Of a stretch of 64,000 bases of DNA, positions 51,764 to 60,604 are shown in pieces. This DNA is from Paraburkholderia sp. BCC1886 (GTDB taxonomy: Bacteria; Pseudomonadota; Gammaproteobacteria; Burkholderiales; Burkholderiaceae). Under the pieces are notes generated by a model, which did no database searches, was not told the DNA's origin, and saw only the letters and a list, made by a program, of their open reading frames with translations. Positions within the stretch are counted from its first letter, which is position 1. Each line of letters starts with the position of its first letter. The translations under genes and the position numbers were made by a program. The stretch lies in NCBI RefSeq assembly GCF_900996245.1, contig NZ_CAAJGK010000046.1, positions 1 to 64,000 of the forward strand. Reading direction: 5' to 3'.

Positions 51764-53095
51764 ATGACAGTCACCACGACTTACCGCCCTTCCCGTCGCA
51801 TGCTGCGCACGCTGGCGCTAGCGAGCGTCGCCCTCGCGCCGGCCGCCCATGCCGGGCCGTTCGACTATCTGACGACCAGTCCGTATCTGCTCGGCGATTG
51901 GGGCGGCGAGCGCAGCCGGCTGGCCGAACGCGGCGTCGATTTCGACTTCAGCTATACCAACGAAGCCGCGCACAATTTCAGCGGCGGCGACCAGCATCTG
52001 ACCCGCGCGGCCCAGCAGCTGGCAGCCGGCGTCACGGCCAATCTGGACAAGTTGTGGGGCATCCGGAACACGACGTTTCATTTCGTGCTGACCGACCGCT
52101 TCGGCCGCAGTCTGGATACCGATGCGAATCTCAACACCAGTCAGCAGACGCAGGAAATATACGGTCGCGGCCAAACCGTCTGGCTGACGGCCATGACGCT
52201 CGATAGAACGTTCTTCGACGGACGTGTGCTCGTGTCGGTCGGACGCGACAGCGAGGGTCAGGCCTTCGACGCCGGCGACTGTCACTTCCAGAATCTTGCT
52301 TTGTGTGGACCACAAGGCGCGAATCTGTACGGCAATTACTTCATGAGCTGGCCAGGCAGCGTGTGGATGGCGCGCGCCAAAGTCAACACCACCGCCGACA
52401 CGTATCTGCAATTCGGCGTGTATCAGCAAAGCCCGACTTACTACGACAACAGCTGGGAGCGGCACAACGCATGGACCCCGAGCGGCGCGCCGGGCAGCAA
52501 CGGCGTCGTGCTACCGGTCGAACTGGGCTGGACGCCGAAGCTCGGTGGCCTGGAAGGCGCTTACCGGATCGGCTTCATGTACAACACGGGCGGCCAGCCC
52601 GATCTCGTGCGCGACGTCAACGGCAACGCGCGCGCGGTCACGGGACTCGCCGCACAGCAGACGGGCGGCAGCTACAACGGCTATCTGTCGGTATCGCAAC
52701 GCCTGAGCGGACAGAACGGCGGCGAAGGCGTGACGATGAACCTGCGTACCGTATTCGGCGATCGCGCGAGTTCCTCGCTCGACCGGCAGATGACACTGGA
52801 CTTCGAGTATCAGAACCCGTTCCACCGCGCCGGCGACCGCGTGGGTATCGGCTTTGCCGCCACGCATTCGAGCAGTCGCGCGGCGGAATATCAGATGGAA
52901 TACAACGCACTGCATCCCGACGATGCGTCCGCGGTCGGCAACGGCTATGAGATGACGTACGAAATTTTCTATAACTGGCAGGTCGTGCCGTCCGTCAGCC
53001 TGCAGCCCGACTTCCAGTACATCGTTCATCCCGGCGGTACATCGCGCAACAGCAATGTGGCGGTCGCTGGATTAAAGACCGTGATCGCTTTTTGA
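51764..53095 (+). CDS. OprB-family carbohydrate-selective porin
   Basis: A 443-residue outer-membrane porin. The signal peptide ends AAHAGP near residue 31, followed by LGDWGGERSRLAERGVDFDFSYTNEA, the usual OprB start, and repeated aromatic-rich beta strands to a C-terminal Phe (VIAF). OprB proteins mediate diffusion of glucose and other sugars or polyols. Together with the adjacent cytochrome c remnant it suggests that a periplasmic sugar/alcohol oxidation unit once stood here. The ATG at 51764 directly precedes the signal peptide. The following 250 bp hold no gene. Confidence 0.88.
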   Translation: MTVTTTYRPSRRMLRTLALASVALAPAAHAGPFDYLTTSPYLLGDWGGERSRLAERGVDFDFSYTNEAAHNFSGGDQHLTRAAQQLAAGVTANLDKLWGIRNTTFHFVLTDRFGRSLDTDANLNTSQQTQEIYGRGQTVWLTAMTLDRTFFDGRVLVSVGRDSEGQAFDAGDCHFQNLALCGPQGANLYGNYFMSWPGSVWMARAKVNTTADTYLQFGVYQQSPTYYDNSWERHNAWTPSGAPGSNGVVLPVELGWTPKLGGLEGAYRIGFMYNTGGQPDLVRDVNGNARAVTGLAAQQTGGSYNGYLSVSQRLSGQNGGEGVTMNLRTVFGDRASSSLDRQMTLDFEYQNPFHRAGDRVGIGFAATHSSSRAAEYQMEYNALHPDDASAVGNGYEMTYEIFYNWQVVPSVSLQPDFQYIVHPGGTSRNSNVAVAGLKTVIAF

Positions 53096-53307
53096 GGCGG
53101 TGTCAGACGGAGAGACGGGGTGGTCCGGGCGCATGGTCGCGCGCCTGTCGACCGCCTCGACGTCGGCGTGAATCTGCAATCGGCTAACGCTGCCTTTATC
53201 CACACCGGCCTCGCGCTCGCAAATCGCCGCAAGTTCTGGCGCAGCGCAACGATGGCCCGCTCGGGCCGTAGCGCGCGTTCCACGTGATCGAAGCGCGGTC
53301 ACTCACC

Positions 53308-53324
53308 GCGAAAATCGTTTTCGC
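53308..53324 (-). terminator. Weak hairpin at the 3' end of the livMGF-hyu operon
   Basis: GCGAAAA and TTTTCGC form a 7-bp stem with a TCG loop about 20 bp past the stop codon of the last operon gene. The stem's own A/T run resembles a short intrinsic terminator that would work in either direction. Confidence 0.35.
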
Positions 53325-53344
53325 AAACAGCGGGGAATAATGCC

Positions 53345-54211
53345 CTACTCGTACAACCTCGCCTCTTCCATCAACCCCGGCGTCCCGATCACCTCATTGA
53401 TGCCATCGAAATCGAGCATCCGGTCGCGCCATGGCGCGGTCGTGCCATGCTCGCGCAGACTGCCGTAATACCCCTGCAGGGTATGCGTGACCGCGCGCGC
53501 TGTGCCGCCCGGAAAAATCACGATGCGAAAGCCGATCTGCGTGAGCGTGTCGGCATTCTGCACGGGCGTCTTGCCTCCTTCGACCATATTCGCCAGCAGC
53601 GGCACGCGTCCCGCGAAGCGCTTGCAGGCCGCTTCCATCTGCTCGACCGAACGCAGTGCCTCGATGAACAACGCGTCCGCGCCCGCTTCCAGATAACGCT
53701 CGGCGCGCTCGAGCGCGGCGTCCAGTCCTTCGATGGCGGCCGCGTCGGTGCGCGCGAGGATCAGCGTATTGGTGCTGGTGCGCGCGTCGAGTGCGGCGCG
53801 CAGCTTGCCGCACATTTCATCCACGGGGATCACGGACTTGCCGTCCAGATGCCCGCAGCGTTTTGGAAATGTCTGGTCCTCGAGCTGGATCATTGCGGCG
53901 CCCGCGCGTTCGAAACCGCGCACCGTGCGCTTGACGTTCAACGCGTTGCCGAAGCCGGTATCGGCATCGACGATCAGCGGCAGCGCAACGCGCTCCGTGA
54001 TGCGCGCGAGCGTGTCCTCGACTTCCGGATACGTGGTCAAGCCGACATCGGAGCGCCCGAGCCGCGTGTACGCGATCGACGCACCGGACAGATACAGCGC
54101 CTGAAAACCCGCCTGTTCGGCGACCAGCGCGCTGAGCGCATCGAATACGCCCGGCGCGAGCACCGGACCTTGGGAAAGAAGCGTGTTGAGTGGAACGGGT
54201 TGCTTAGCCAT
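53345..54211 (-). CDS. PEP mutase/isocitrate lyase superfamily lyase
   Basis: A 288-residue TIM-barrel enzyme of the isocitrate lyase/PEP mutase superfamily. DADTGFGNALNVKRTVR carries the metal-binding Asp pair, IQLEDQTFPKRCGHLDGK has the flexible catalytic loop with Cys, and ARTDA and EALRS follow. Members with the KRCGH loop cleave 2-methylisocitrate, oxaloacetate or 2,3-dimethylmalate. It is the last gene of a ten-gene operon that also has an aconitase-type hydratase pair, so cleavage of an alkylmalate-type acid to pyruvate plus a second acid is a good guess. AAGGA precedes the ATG at 54211; an ATG at 54220 is also in frame and overlaps the preceding gene. Confidence 0.87.
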   Translation of the reverse strand: MAKQPVPLNTLLSQGPVLAPGVFDALSALVAEQAGFQALYLSGASIAYTRLGRSDVGLTTYPEVEDTLARITERVALPLIVDADTGFGNALNVKRTVRGFERAGAAMIQLEDQTFPKRCGHLDGKSVIPVDEMCGKLRAALDARTSTNTLILARTDAAAIEGLDAALERAERYLEAGADALFIEALRSVEQMEAACKRFAGRVPLLANMVEGGKTPVQNADTLTQIGFRIVIFPGGTARAVTHTLQGYYGSLREHGTTAPWRDRMLDFDGINEVIGTPGLMEEARLYE

Positions 54212-54216
54212 GACGA

Positions 54217-55653
54217 TCATCCTTGCAATTCAGAAGAGCGGCCGGGCGGTACATCCGCCGCAGCCAGCGTCGCGCGTGCGGTGTGAGCGGCGATATGACC
54301 GCCCGCTACCGCGCTCAAAAGTCCGTTACCCGACAGGTAACCCCATACCGCGTTACCCGACACCCCGCGGGCCGCACCGCCGGCCGCCAGCAGATTCGGA
54401 AACGGCGTGCCGTCTTCGCGCAGCACGCGGCACGCGGCGTCGATATCCAGCCCGCCCTGCGTGTGAAAGAGCGCGCCGGTCACCTTGATCGCGTAATACG
54501 GCGCGCTCAGGCTGCGCGTGAATGTGCGGCCGTGCGCATCCGCGATGCCGGGCGCGATGCTAGCGAGCGTCGTGCGCAGTGCAGAGTCGTCGCAGCCAAT
54601 AAGCGCTGCAAGCGCCGCGGTATCCGCGCAGGTTTTCAGCGCGCCGGCCGCTTCCGCATCGCGGAAGTCGGGAAAGCTTCGCGCCAGAGCCAGCGTCGTG
54701 TCGTCGAACACATTCCACGCGACGCCACCCGGCTGCGCGAGAACATGCACGGCGGCTTCCGAATAGCCCAGCGTCTCGTCGTGAAAGCGTTGCCCGAGCG
54801 AGTTGATCTGCACGCCGCCATCCATCATCACGGCCCACGAAATCAGCACGCCATGCGGACTCGCCCACGACCCGTGGCCCTGATAGCCGCCGAGGTCGGC
54901 CAGCCGCGCGCCGAGCTGCCGACCCCACGCAATCGCGCTGCCATCGTTACCTTCATGCCCGCCGTAGACTGCCGACGCCATTTCCGGCAGCAGTTCGCCG
55001 CGCATCGACAGGTTCCCGCCGAAGCCGTTGCAAGCGAGCAGCAGCACGTCGCAGCGCAGAGACTCCCGTTCGCCATCGGGCCGCTCGAAGCCGACGGCCG
55101 TCACCCGGCCGTCGTCGTCGAGCCAAAGCTCACGCACCAGCGCGTGCGTCATGATGGTGGCGCCTGCCGCCTGCGCGGCCCGCTCGAGTGCGGCGATCAA
55201 CGCGGCGCCGGTCTTCTCGCGCAGACTGTGCATGCGGCGCACGCTGTGGCCCGGATAGAGAAACCCGTCCAGCACTTCGAAGTCGAGCCCGTGCCGGGCC
55301 AGTTCGTCGAGCGCCGGACCCGACGCCTGCGCATAGGCGTCCACCAGATGCACCGCGGCCGTACCGTGGGTCTTGCCCATGATGTCGTCGGCGAACCACG
55401 TTGCGTTGTCGTCGATACCGGCGCTGCGCTGCGCGGCGGTGGCCGCCGCCGGAATGAAACCGGACGACAGGGCCGTCGAGCCGCTCGGCACGCCGTCCCG
55501 CTCGAGCACCACGACCTCGATGCCGGCATCGGCGAGATGCAGCGCAGCGGTCAACCCGCACGCGCCCGCGCCGACGATCACCACCGGAACGTGCGGCACC
55601 GGTTGTCCGCTCACCTCCGGCAACGGACCGGTCCGGATCAGCGGCGCGCTCAT
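54217..55653 (-). CDS. FAD-dependent dehydrogenase (fumarate reductase/ketosteroid dehydrogenase fold)
   Basis: A 478-residue flavoprotein. VVIVGAGACGLTAALHLADAGIEVVVLER (split over residues 24-52) is the FAD-binding fold; SGFIPAA follows, and the C-terminal LLAAGGAARGVSGNAVWGYLSGNGLLSAV closes the FAD domain. It belongs with fumarate reductase, tricarballylate dehydrogenase and 3-ketosteroid dehydrogenase enzymes that introduce or remove a C=C bond next to a carbonyl. There is no signal peptide, so it acts in the cytoplasm. It overlaps the upstream gene by 4 bp. In this operon it may desaturate a saturated diacid or ring before hydration. Confidence 0.87.
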   Translation of the reverse strand: MSAPLIRTGPLPEVSGQPVPHVPVVIVGAGACGLTAALHLADAGIEVVVLERDGVPSGSTALSSGFIPAAATAAQRSAGIDDNATWFADDIMGKTHGTAAVHLVDAYAQASGPALDELARHGLDFEVLDGFLYPGHSVRRMHSLREKTGAALIAALERAAQAAGATIMTHALVRELWLDDDGRVTAVGFERPDGERESLRCDVLLLACNGFGGNLSMRGELLPEMASAVYGGHEGNDGSAIAWGRQLGARLADLGGYQGHGSWASPHGVLISWAVMMDGGVQINSLGQRFHDETLGYSEAAVHVLAQPGGVAWNVFDDTTLALARSFPDFRDAEAAGALKTCADTAALAALIGCDDSALRTTLASIAPGIADAHGRTFTRSLSAPYYAIKVTGALFHTQGGLDIDAACRVLREDGTPFPNLLAAGGAARGVSGNAVWGYLSGNGLLSAVAGGHIAAHTARATLAAADVPPGRSSELQG

Positions 55654-56279
55654 GCATCACCTCCCTGCAAACGGTGCGTGAACGCGTCACAGGTGGTGAC
55701 TTCGCCGACGGTTTGCAGATCGGCGAGCGCTGCATCGTGCGCGGTTTGGGTCGAAGCCGCACACCCGTCGCCCAGCACGAGCACGCGATAGTCGCGCATA
55801 TGCGCATCGCGCGCCGTGCTGGCGACGCCGCCATTCGTCACGATGCCGCACACGGCCACGGTCTCGATGCCTGCCCGGCGCAGCACCCAGTCGAGTTGCG
55901 TGTTGAAGAACGCCGAATACGCGACCTTCAGTACCGCGACATCGACCGATGCGGCTAACCCGCCGACCGTCGCGTGGCCTTCGGAACCAGCGACGAAATC
56001 GCCGCGCCGCAGAAACGGCCGCAGCTGTTTCAGATGCGGCGAGATCATCGGCTCGCCGTGCGCGTCGGGCCACAGCGTGAACTGGCTCGCGGCGACCAGA
56101 CCGCCTCGCTGTTTGAGTGCGCGCGCAACCGGCGCCACGCGCTCGGGCAACGATCGCGCCGCCGCCGAAACCGCGCCGCCGCGATCGTACGCGCCGCCCG
56201 GACTCACGAAATCGTTCTGCAGATCGACGATCACAAGCGCCGTGCGTCGCGCGTCGAGGGTCGTGCCGGAAGTGCTCAT
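55650..56279 (-). CDS. Isochorismatase-fold hydrolase lacking the catalytic cysteine
   Basis: A 209-residue cysteine-hydrolase-superfamily protein. The catalytic Asp (ALVIVDLQNDF) and Lys (AVLKVAYSAF) of the family are present, but the segment that normally reads TN-x-C-V-x-STARDA is TNGGVASTARDA: Gly replaces the nucleophilic Cys. Classical amidases (maleamate, N-carbamoylsarcosine, nicotinamide) need that Cys, whereas true isochorismatases also have Gly there. So a simple amidase reaction is doubtful despite the common database name. It sits between hyuA (10-bp gap) and the FAD dehydrogenase (4-bp overlap) and must belong to the same pathway. Confidence 0.85.
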   Translation of the reverse strand: MSTSGTTLDARRTALVIVDLQNDFVSPGGAYDRGGAVSAAARSLPERVAPVARALKQRGGLVAASQFTLWPDAHGEPMISPHLKQLRPFLRRGDFVAGSEGHATVGGLAASVDVAVLKVAYSAFFNTQLDWVLRRAGIETVAVCGIVTNGGVASTARDAHMRDYRVLVLGDGCAASTQTAHDAALADLQTVGEVTTCDAFTHRLQGGDA

Positions 56280-56289
56280 GACAGTCTCC

Positions 56290-58386
56290 TCAGCTCGCCT
56301 GACGGGTAATCAGCAGATTGCCGAGCGCGTCGACCCGGCTTTCGAAACCGGGCTCCAGCCAGATGGTCGTGTCGGCCTGTTCGAGAATCGCCGGGCCTGC
56401 CACGACCGCGTCCACCGGCAGGTCGAGCCTCGCGAAGCGCACCGCATCCCACCATCGCCCCGCATGAAAAACCGCCTGCGTACCGAGCGATTCCGGCATG
56501 ACGGTGGATTTCGGCGCGAGCACCGCGAGATCGAACTTCGGCCGCACGCCGATGCGCGCGTAGCGCAGGTTCATGATGCGTACCGCCATGCCGTCGAGCG
56601 CGCGCCCGAACTCCGCGCGATACGCCGCTTCGAAGGCGGCGCCGAGCGCGGCGCGATCCAGCGCGTCGCGTTGCACTTCCACGCGCACCGTGTGGCTCTG
56701 GCCGACGTACAGCATGTCCAGTTCGATCGACTCGCGCATCGCCTCGAACGCGACGCCCGCGGAGTCGAGCCGCTGCTGGCAGGCCTCGGCCATGCTCGCG
56801 ACTCGCGCGCGCAGATCGTCGATATCGAGTTCGGCCAGGCCGCGGTTGAGCGTCTGCACCGCGTCATGACGCATGTCGGCGATCACGCAGCCGATCGCCG
56901 AGGTGACGCCCGGAAAACGCGGGACGATGCCGGTCGTCGTGCCCACTTCGCGCATCATCGCGCACACGTGCAGCGCACCGCCGCCGCCGAACGGCATGTA
57001 GGCAAATTCGCGCGGATCGTGACCGCGCTCGATCGAGACGAGCCGGATCGCGCCGGCCATCTTCGCGTTGGCCACGGTCAGGATCGCCTCGGCCGCGGCA
57101 TACGTGTCCAGACCCAGCGGAGCGGCCACATGCAGGTCGATCGCGTCGCGCGACTTGCCGGCGTCCATGCGGGCGAGCAGGCCGCCGCCCAGCGGCCGCT
57201 CGGCCGCGATGCGCCCGAGCAGCACGTTGGCGTCGGTCACGGTCGGACGGGTATTGCCGCGTCCGTAGCACGCCGGGCCCGGAATGCTGCCGGCCGATTC
57301 CGGCCCGACCTGCAGCAGGCCGCCCGCATCGACGGAGGCAATCGAGCCGCCGCCCGCACCGATTGTCTCGATCTGGATCATCGGCGCGCGCACCACCATG
57401 CCGAAGTCGATCGATGTCTGCGCGGAGAGCGATGCCTCGCCGCCCGCCACCAGCGAGACGTCGAACGACGTGCCGCCCATATCGCCCGTGACGAGGTTCG
57501 GAAAGCCGGCCGCGCGGCCGATCGCCGCGCACGCGATTACGCCCGCCGCCGGCCCGGACAGCGCCGTGCGAACCGGCACGTCGCAGGCCGTCTGACGCGA
57601 CATGATGCCGCCGTTGCTCTGCACCACCAGCAGTTCGCCGCCGAAGCCATGCGCCTTCAGATCGCTTTCCAGCCGCGTGAGATAACTGCCCACTACCGGT
57701 TGCAACGCGGCGTTCAGTGTCGCCGTGGAGCAGCGTTCGAACTCGCGGATCTCGGGCAGGACTTCGGTCGCCGCCGTGACGTTCGCGTTCGGCCATACCT
57801 TGCGCACCGCCGCTACCGCCTGCGCTTCGTTCTGCGGATTCGCGTAGGCGTTGATGAAGAACACGCACACCGCTTCGCAGTCGCGTTCGAGCAACTGGCG
57901 CGCAGCGGCTTCCACCTGCTGGAGGTCCACCGGCGTATGCAAGGTGCCGTCGGCCAGCACGCGCTCGTCGACTTCGAGACGCAGATCGCGCGGCACCACC
58001 GGCTCGAAACTGCCGCGCAGTCCCCACGTGCGCGGCCGGTCGCGACGACGCATTTCGAGCACGTCGCGAAAGCCGGTCGTGGTGATGATGCCGGTACGCG
58101 CAACCTTGCGCTCCAGGAGGGCGTTGGTGCCCACCGTGGTGCCGTGGACGATCGTCGCGATGGCCCCGGCACCGGCACCCGCACCCGCCGTCTCGCCCCG
58201 ATCCCGTGCATCGGCTTCGGCCACCCGCTCGATGCCGTTCATGAAACCGCGCGCTTCTTCGCCGCGCGTGGACGGGACCTTGACGACGCGCGCCGTGCCG
58301 GCGGCTTCGTCGAGGACGAACAGATCGGTGAACGTGCCGCCGACGTCGACGCCAACGACGAGCGAACCCTGTGCAGCAGCCTTCAT
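56290..58386 (-). CDS. hyuA: Hydantoinase/oxoprolinase family protein, subunit A
   Basis: A 698-residue HyuA-type subunit. The actin-like ATPase motifs GVDVGGTFTDLFVLDE (residues about 12-27), GTTVGTNALLERK and the metal/phosphate region NLVTGDMGGTSFDVSLV are intact, and the C-terminal part contains the usual small domain. With HyuB it hydrolyses a cyclic amide (hydantoin, N-methylhydantoin, 5-oxoproline or a lactam) using ATP. It overlaps hyuB by 4 bp (the hyuB stop overlaps its ATG), as usual for such pairs. Substrate cannot be told from the sequence. Confidence 0.92.
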   Translation of the reverse strand: MKAAAQGSLVVGVDVGGTFTDLFVLDEAAGTARVVKVPSTRGEEARGFMNGIERVAEADARDRGETAGAGAGAGAIATIVHGTTVGTNALLERKVARTGIITTTGFRDVLEMRRRDRPRTWGLRGSFEPVVPRDLRLEVDERVLADGTLHTPVDLQQVEAAARQLLERDCEAVCVFFINAYANPQNEAQAVAAVRKVWPNANVTAATEVLPEIREFERCSTATLNAALQPVVGSYLTRLESDLKAHGFGGELLVVQSNGGIMSRQTACDVPVRTALSGPAAGVIACAAIGRAAGFPNLVTGDMGGTSFDVSLVAGGEASLSAQTSIDFGMVVRAPMIQIETIGAGGGSIASVDAGGLLQVGPESAGSIPGPACYGRGNTRPTVTDANVLLGRIAAERPLGGGLLARMDAGKSRDAIDLHVAAPLGLDTYAAAEAILTVANAKMAGAIRLVSIERGHDPREFAYMPFGGGGALHVCAMMREVGTTTGIVPRFPGVTSAIGCVIADMRHDAVQTLNRGLAELDIDDLRARVASMAEACQQRLDSAGVAFEAMRESIELDMLYVGQSHTVRVEVQRDALDRAALGAAFEAAYRAEFGRALDGMAVRIMNLRYARIGVRPKFDLAVLAPKSTVMPESLGTQAVFHAGRWWDAVRFARLDLPVDAVVAGPAILEQADTTIWLEPGFESRVDALGNLLITRQAS

Positions 58387-60065
58387 GCTTGTTGCTCCTT
58401 CAAATCCGCGGTAACACCATTCGTGACATAACCCATTTCGCGATCGCGCCGGCGTGCTGCCTCCGCACGTTCCTGCGGCGCGCCGTAGCCGCCGCCGCCC
58501 GGCGTTTCCAGCCGTACGCGCTCACCGTGCCTGAGGCGGATGCCGAGCATCTTCGAGGCCATCGGCGGCGTATGCCATTCGCCGTCCTGCTCGTAGCGAA
58601 ACACGTTACGCACCGATGCCTCGCCGCCCGCAATCCCCTTGGGCGCCGAACGGCCGCGCTCGCCGAAGATGAACGCTTCGGCCTCCTGCTCCAGCAATTC
58701 GATCTCGTAGATCGCGCCAAGCCCGCCGCGATACTTGCCGTCGCCGCCGGAGTCGGGGCGCAACGCCCACTGCGTGAAACGCACCGGATAGGCCGCTTCG
58801 AGAATTTCCAGCGGCGGAATGGTGGCGGTCGAAATCGGCGCGTTACCGTGACTGAGGCCGTCGCCCTGCGAATGGCCGCCGTGACCGCCGCCGAAGAAGC
58901 TGAACATCACCCAGCGCTGACCTTTGCGAGGACCGTCGCTGCGATGCCCCGCAATCGACAACGCGTTGATGGTGCCGTAGGCCTGCGCCATCGCGAGTTC
59001 GGGCGCGGCTTGCGCCATCGCGCAGAAGATCACGTCGATCATGCGCAGGATCGTTTCGGTGTAGCCGCCCACGGGCCGCGGCCGGTCGGCGGAAATCACG
59101 AGACCGTCGGGCAGCACGAACGACACCGCGTCGAGTACGCCGGCATTGGCGGGCACGTCGGGAAACAGATGCTTCAGCGCGACGTAACAGGCGGCAATCG
59201 CGGTGGCGCGCGAGATGTTGACCGGACCCGCGCAGGCCGGCGACGTGCCGGTGAAGTCGAGCGTCAGCGTATCGCCGGCGACCCGCATGCGCAGTGCGAT
59301 TTTCAGCGGTTCGTCGCGCACGCCGTCGTTATCGAGCATGTCGTCGAACGCATACTCGCCATCGGGCAACGCGGCCACGTGCGAGCGCATCAGCTTGACC
59401 GCCCGCTCGCGCAGCAAGGCAAGCGATTCGAGCACGGTCGCGTCGCCGTAGTCGTCGAGCAGGTCGGCAAGGCGGCGCGCGCCGAGTTCCAGCGCAGCCA
59501 GCTGCCCGTTCAGGTCGCCCCACAGACTGTCCGGCAGACGCGTATTGGCCTTCAGGATGGCCAGCACATCCTGGTCGAGTTCGCCGCGCCGCACGATACG
59601 CACCGGCGGAATCTGCACCGCTTCCTGCCAGCACTCGGTTGCGGCCGGGTTGTAGTTGCCCGGCACCGCGCCGCCCACGTCGTGCCAGTGCGCGGCGGAG
59701 GCCAGAAAGCAGAACAGCTTGCCGTCGCGAAACACCGGACGCACCAGCTTGAAGTCGTTCGCGTGCGTGCCGCCTTCGTACGGATCGTTGAAAAGCCACA
59801 CATCGCCGTCGACCATGCCGCCACGCTCGGCGGCGACGCGGATGGCCGCTTTCACCGCGAACGCCATCGCGCCGACGAACACCGGCAGCCCCGACTTGCC
59901 CTGCACCAGCGTCGCGCCGGTTGCGGCTTCGTAGATGCCGTGGCAGGCGTCGTGCGCCTCGGCAATGATCGGATTGAAGGCACTGCGGTACAGGGTCGCG
60001 TCCATTTCGTCGGCGATCTGTTCCAGCCGGCCTTTGAGGACCGCCAGCGTGACCGGATCTAGCAT
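58383..60065 (-). CDS. hyuB: Hydantoinase/oxoprolinase family protein, subunit B
   Basis: A 560-residue HyuB-type subunit with DPVTLAVLKGRLEQIADEMDATLYRSAFNPIIAEAHDACHGIY at the start (split over residues 3-45), GDVWLFNDPYEGGTHANDFKLV, HWHDVGG with metal-type His/Asp, and PDSGGDGKYRGGLGA. It carries the hydrolase half of the two-subunit ATP-dependent amidohydrolase. Its ATG overlaps the end of the upstream leuD-like gene by 7 bp. Full length for the family. Confidence 0.92.
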   Translation of the reverse strand: MLDPVTLAVLKGRLEQIADEMDATLYRSAFNPIIAEAHDACHGIYEAATGATLVQGKSGLPVFVGAMAFAVKAAIRVAAERGGMVDGDVWLFNDPYEGGTHANDFKLVRPVFRDGKLFCFLASAAHWHDVGGAVPGNYNPAATECWQEAVQIPPVRIVRRGELDQDVLAILKANTRLPDSLWGDLNGQLAALELGARRLADLLDDYGDATVLESLALLRERAVKLMRSHVAALPDGEYAFDDMLDNDGVRDEPLKIALRMRVAGDTLTLDFTGTSPACAGPVNISRATAIAACYVALKHLFPDVPANAGVLDAVSFVLPDGLVISADRPRPVGGYTETILRMIDVIFCAMAQAAPELAMAQAYGTINALSIAGHRSDGPRKGQRWVMFSFFGGGHGGHSQGDGLSHGNAPISTATIPPLEILEAAYPVRFTQWALRPDSGGDGKYRGGLGAIYEIELLEQEAEAFIFGERGRSAPKGIAGGEASVRNVFRYEQDGEWHTPPMASKMLGIRLRHGERVRLETPGGGGYGAPQERAEAARRRDREMGYVTNGVTADLKEQQA

Positions 60066-60604
60066 GAGATGACTCCGTGTTGTGTGGGGTAGCGCTGCTT
60101 GAGCAGCTTGAGCAGGCCGCCCGCATCGACCATGTCGAGCAGAAAGCCGGGCAAGGGTTCGCAGGTCAGTTCGCCGCCGTCGGCGCGGCCGATCAGGCCG
60201 CGGCGCGCATCGATCGTGACCCGTTCGCCCTCGCCGATCGTTCCGGCGTCGGCACAGGTCAGCAGCAGCAGACCCAGATTGAAGGCGTTGCGGAAAAACA
60301 GCCCGCTAAAGGCGGGGGCGATCACCGCGCGAATGCCGAGGTGAACCAGCGCGGCCACCGCCTGCTCGCGCGACGAGCCAATCCCGAAGTTCGGTCCGGC
60401 CACGACCACGTCTCCCGGCCGTGCGCCCGCCGCGAAGTCGGCACGCTGGTTCTGCAGGCAATGACGGGCAATCTCGTCGATGCCGAATTTCATGTACGCG
60501 CCGGGAGCGAGTGCATCGGTATCGATATCCGCGCCGACACGCCAGACGCGATGACCTGCCGGCGCCTGGGTGTCCGCTGCGGGTTGCAAGGCGTCGTCAT
60601 TCAT
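60059..60604 (-). CDS. Aconitase-family hydratase small subunit (LeuD-like)
   Basis: A 181-residue swivelling-domain subunit: GADIDTDALAPGAYMKFG, then GPNFGIGSSREQAVAALVHLGIRAVIAPAFSGLFFRNAFNLGLL split over residues about 69-112, which contains the catalytic Ser loop GSSREQ. It pairs with the LeuC-like protein encoded just upstream (4-bp ATGA overlap). A stretch of open frame upstream of 60604 lies inside leuC and is not real. The operon has no leucine biosynthesis gene, so a catabolic substrate such as an alkylmaleate is more likely than isopropylmalate. Confidence 0.9.
   Translation of the reverse strand: MNDDALQPAADTQAPAGHRVWRVGADIDTDALAPGAYMKFGIDEIARHCLQNQRADFAAGARPGDVVVAGPNFGIGSSREQAVAALVHLGIRAVIAPAFSGLFFRNAFNLGLLLLTCADAGTIGEGERVTIDARRGLIGRADGGELTCEPLPGFLLDMVDAGGLLKLLKQRYPTQHGVISC

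Noticed and set aside
55816..58431. An 871-codon + strand open frame antisense to hyuA and its downstream gene
   Set aside because: Low-complexity Arg/His/Ala composition, no family similarity, fully overlaps certain genes on the other strand.
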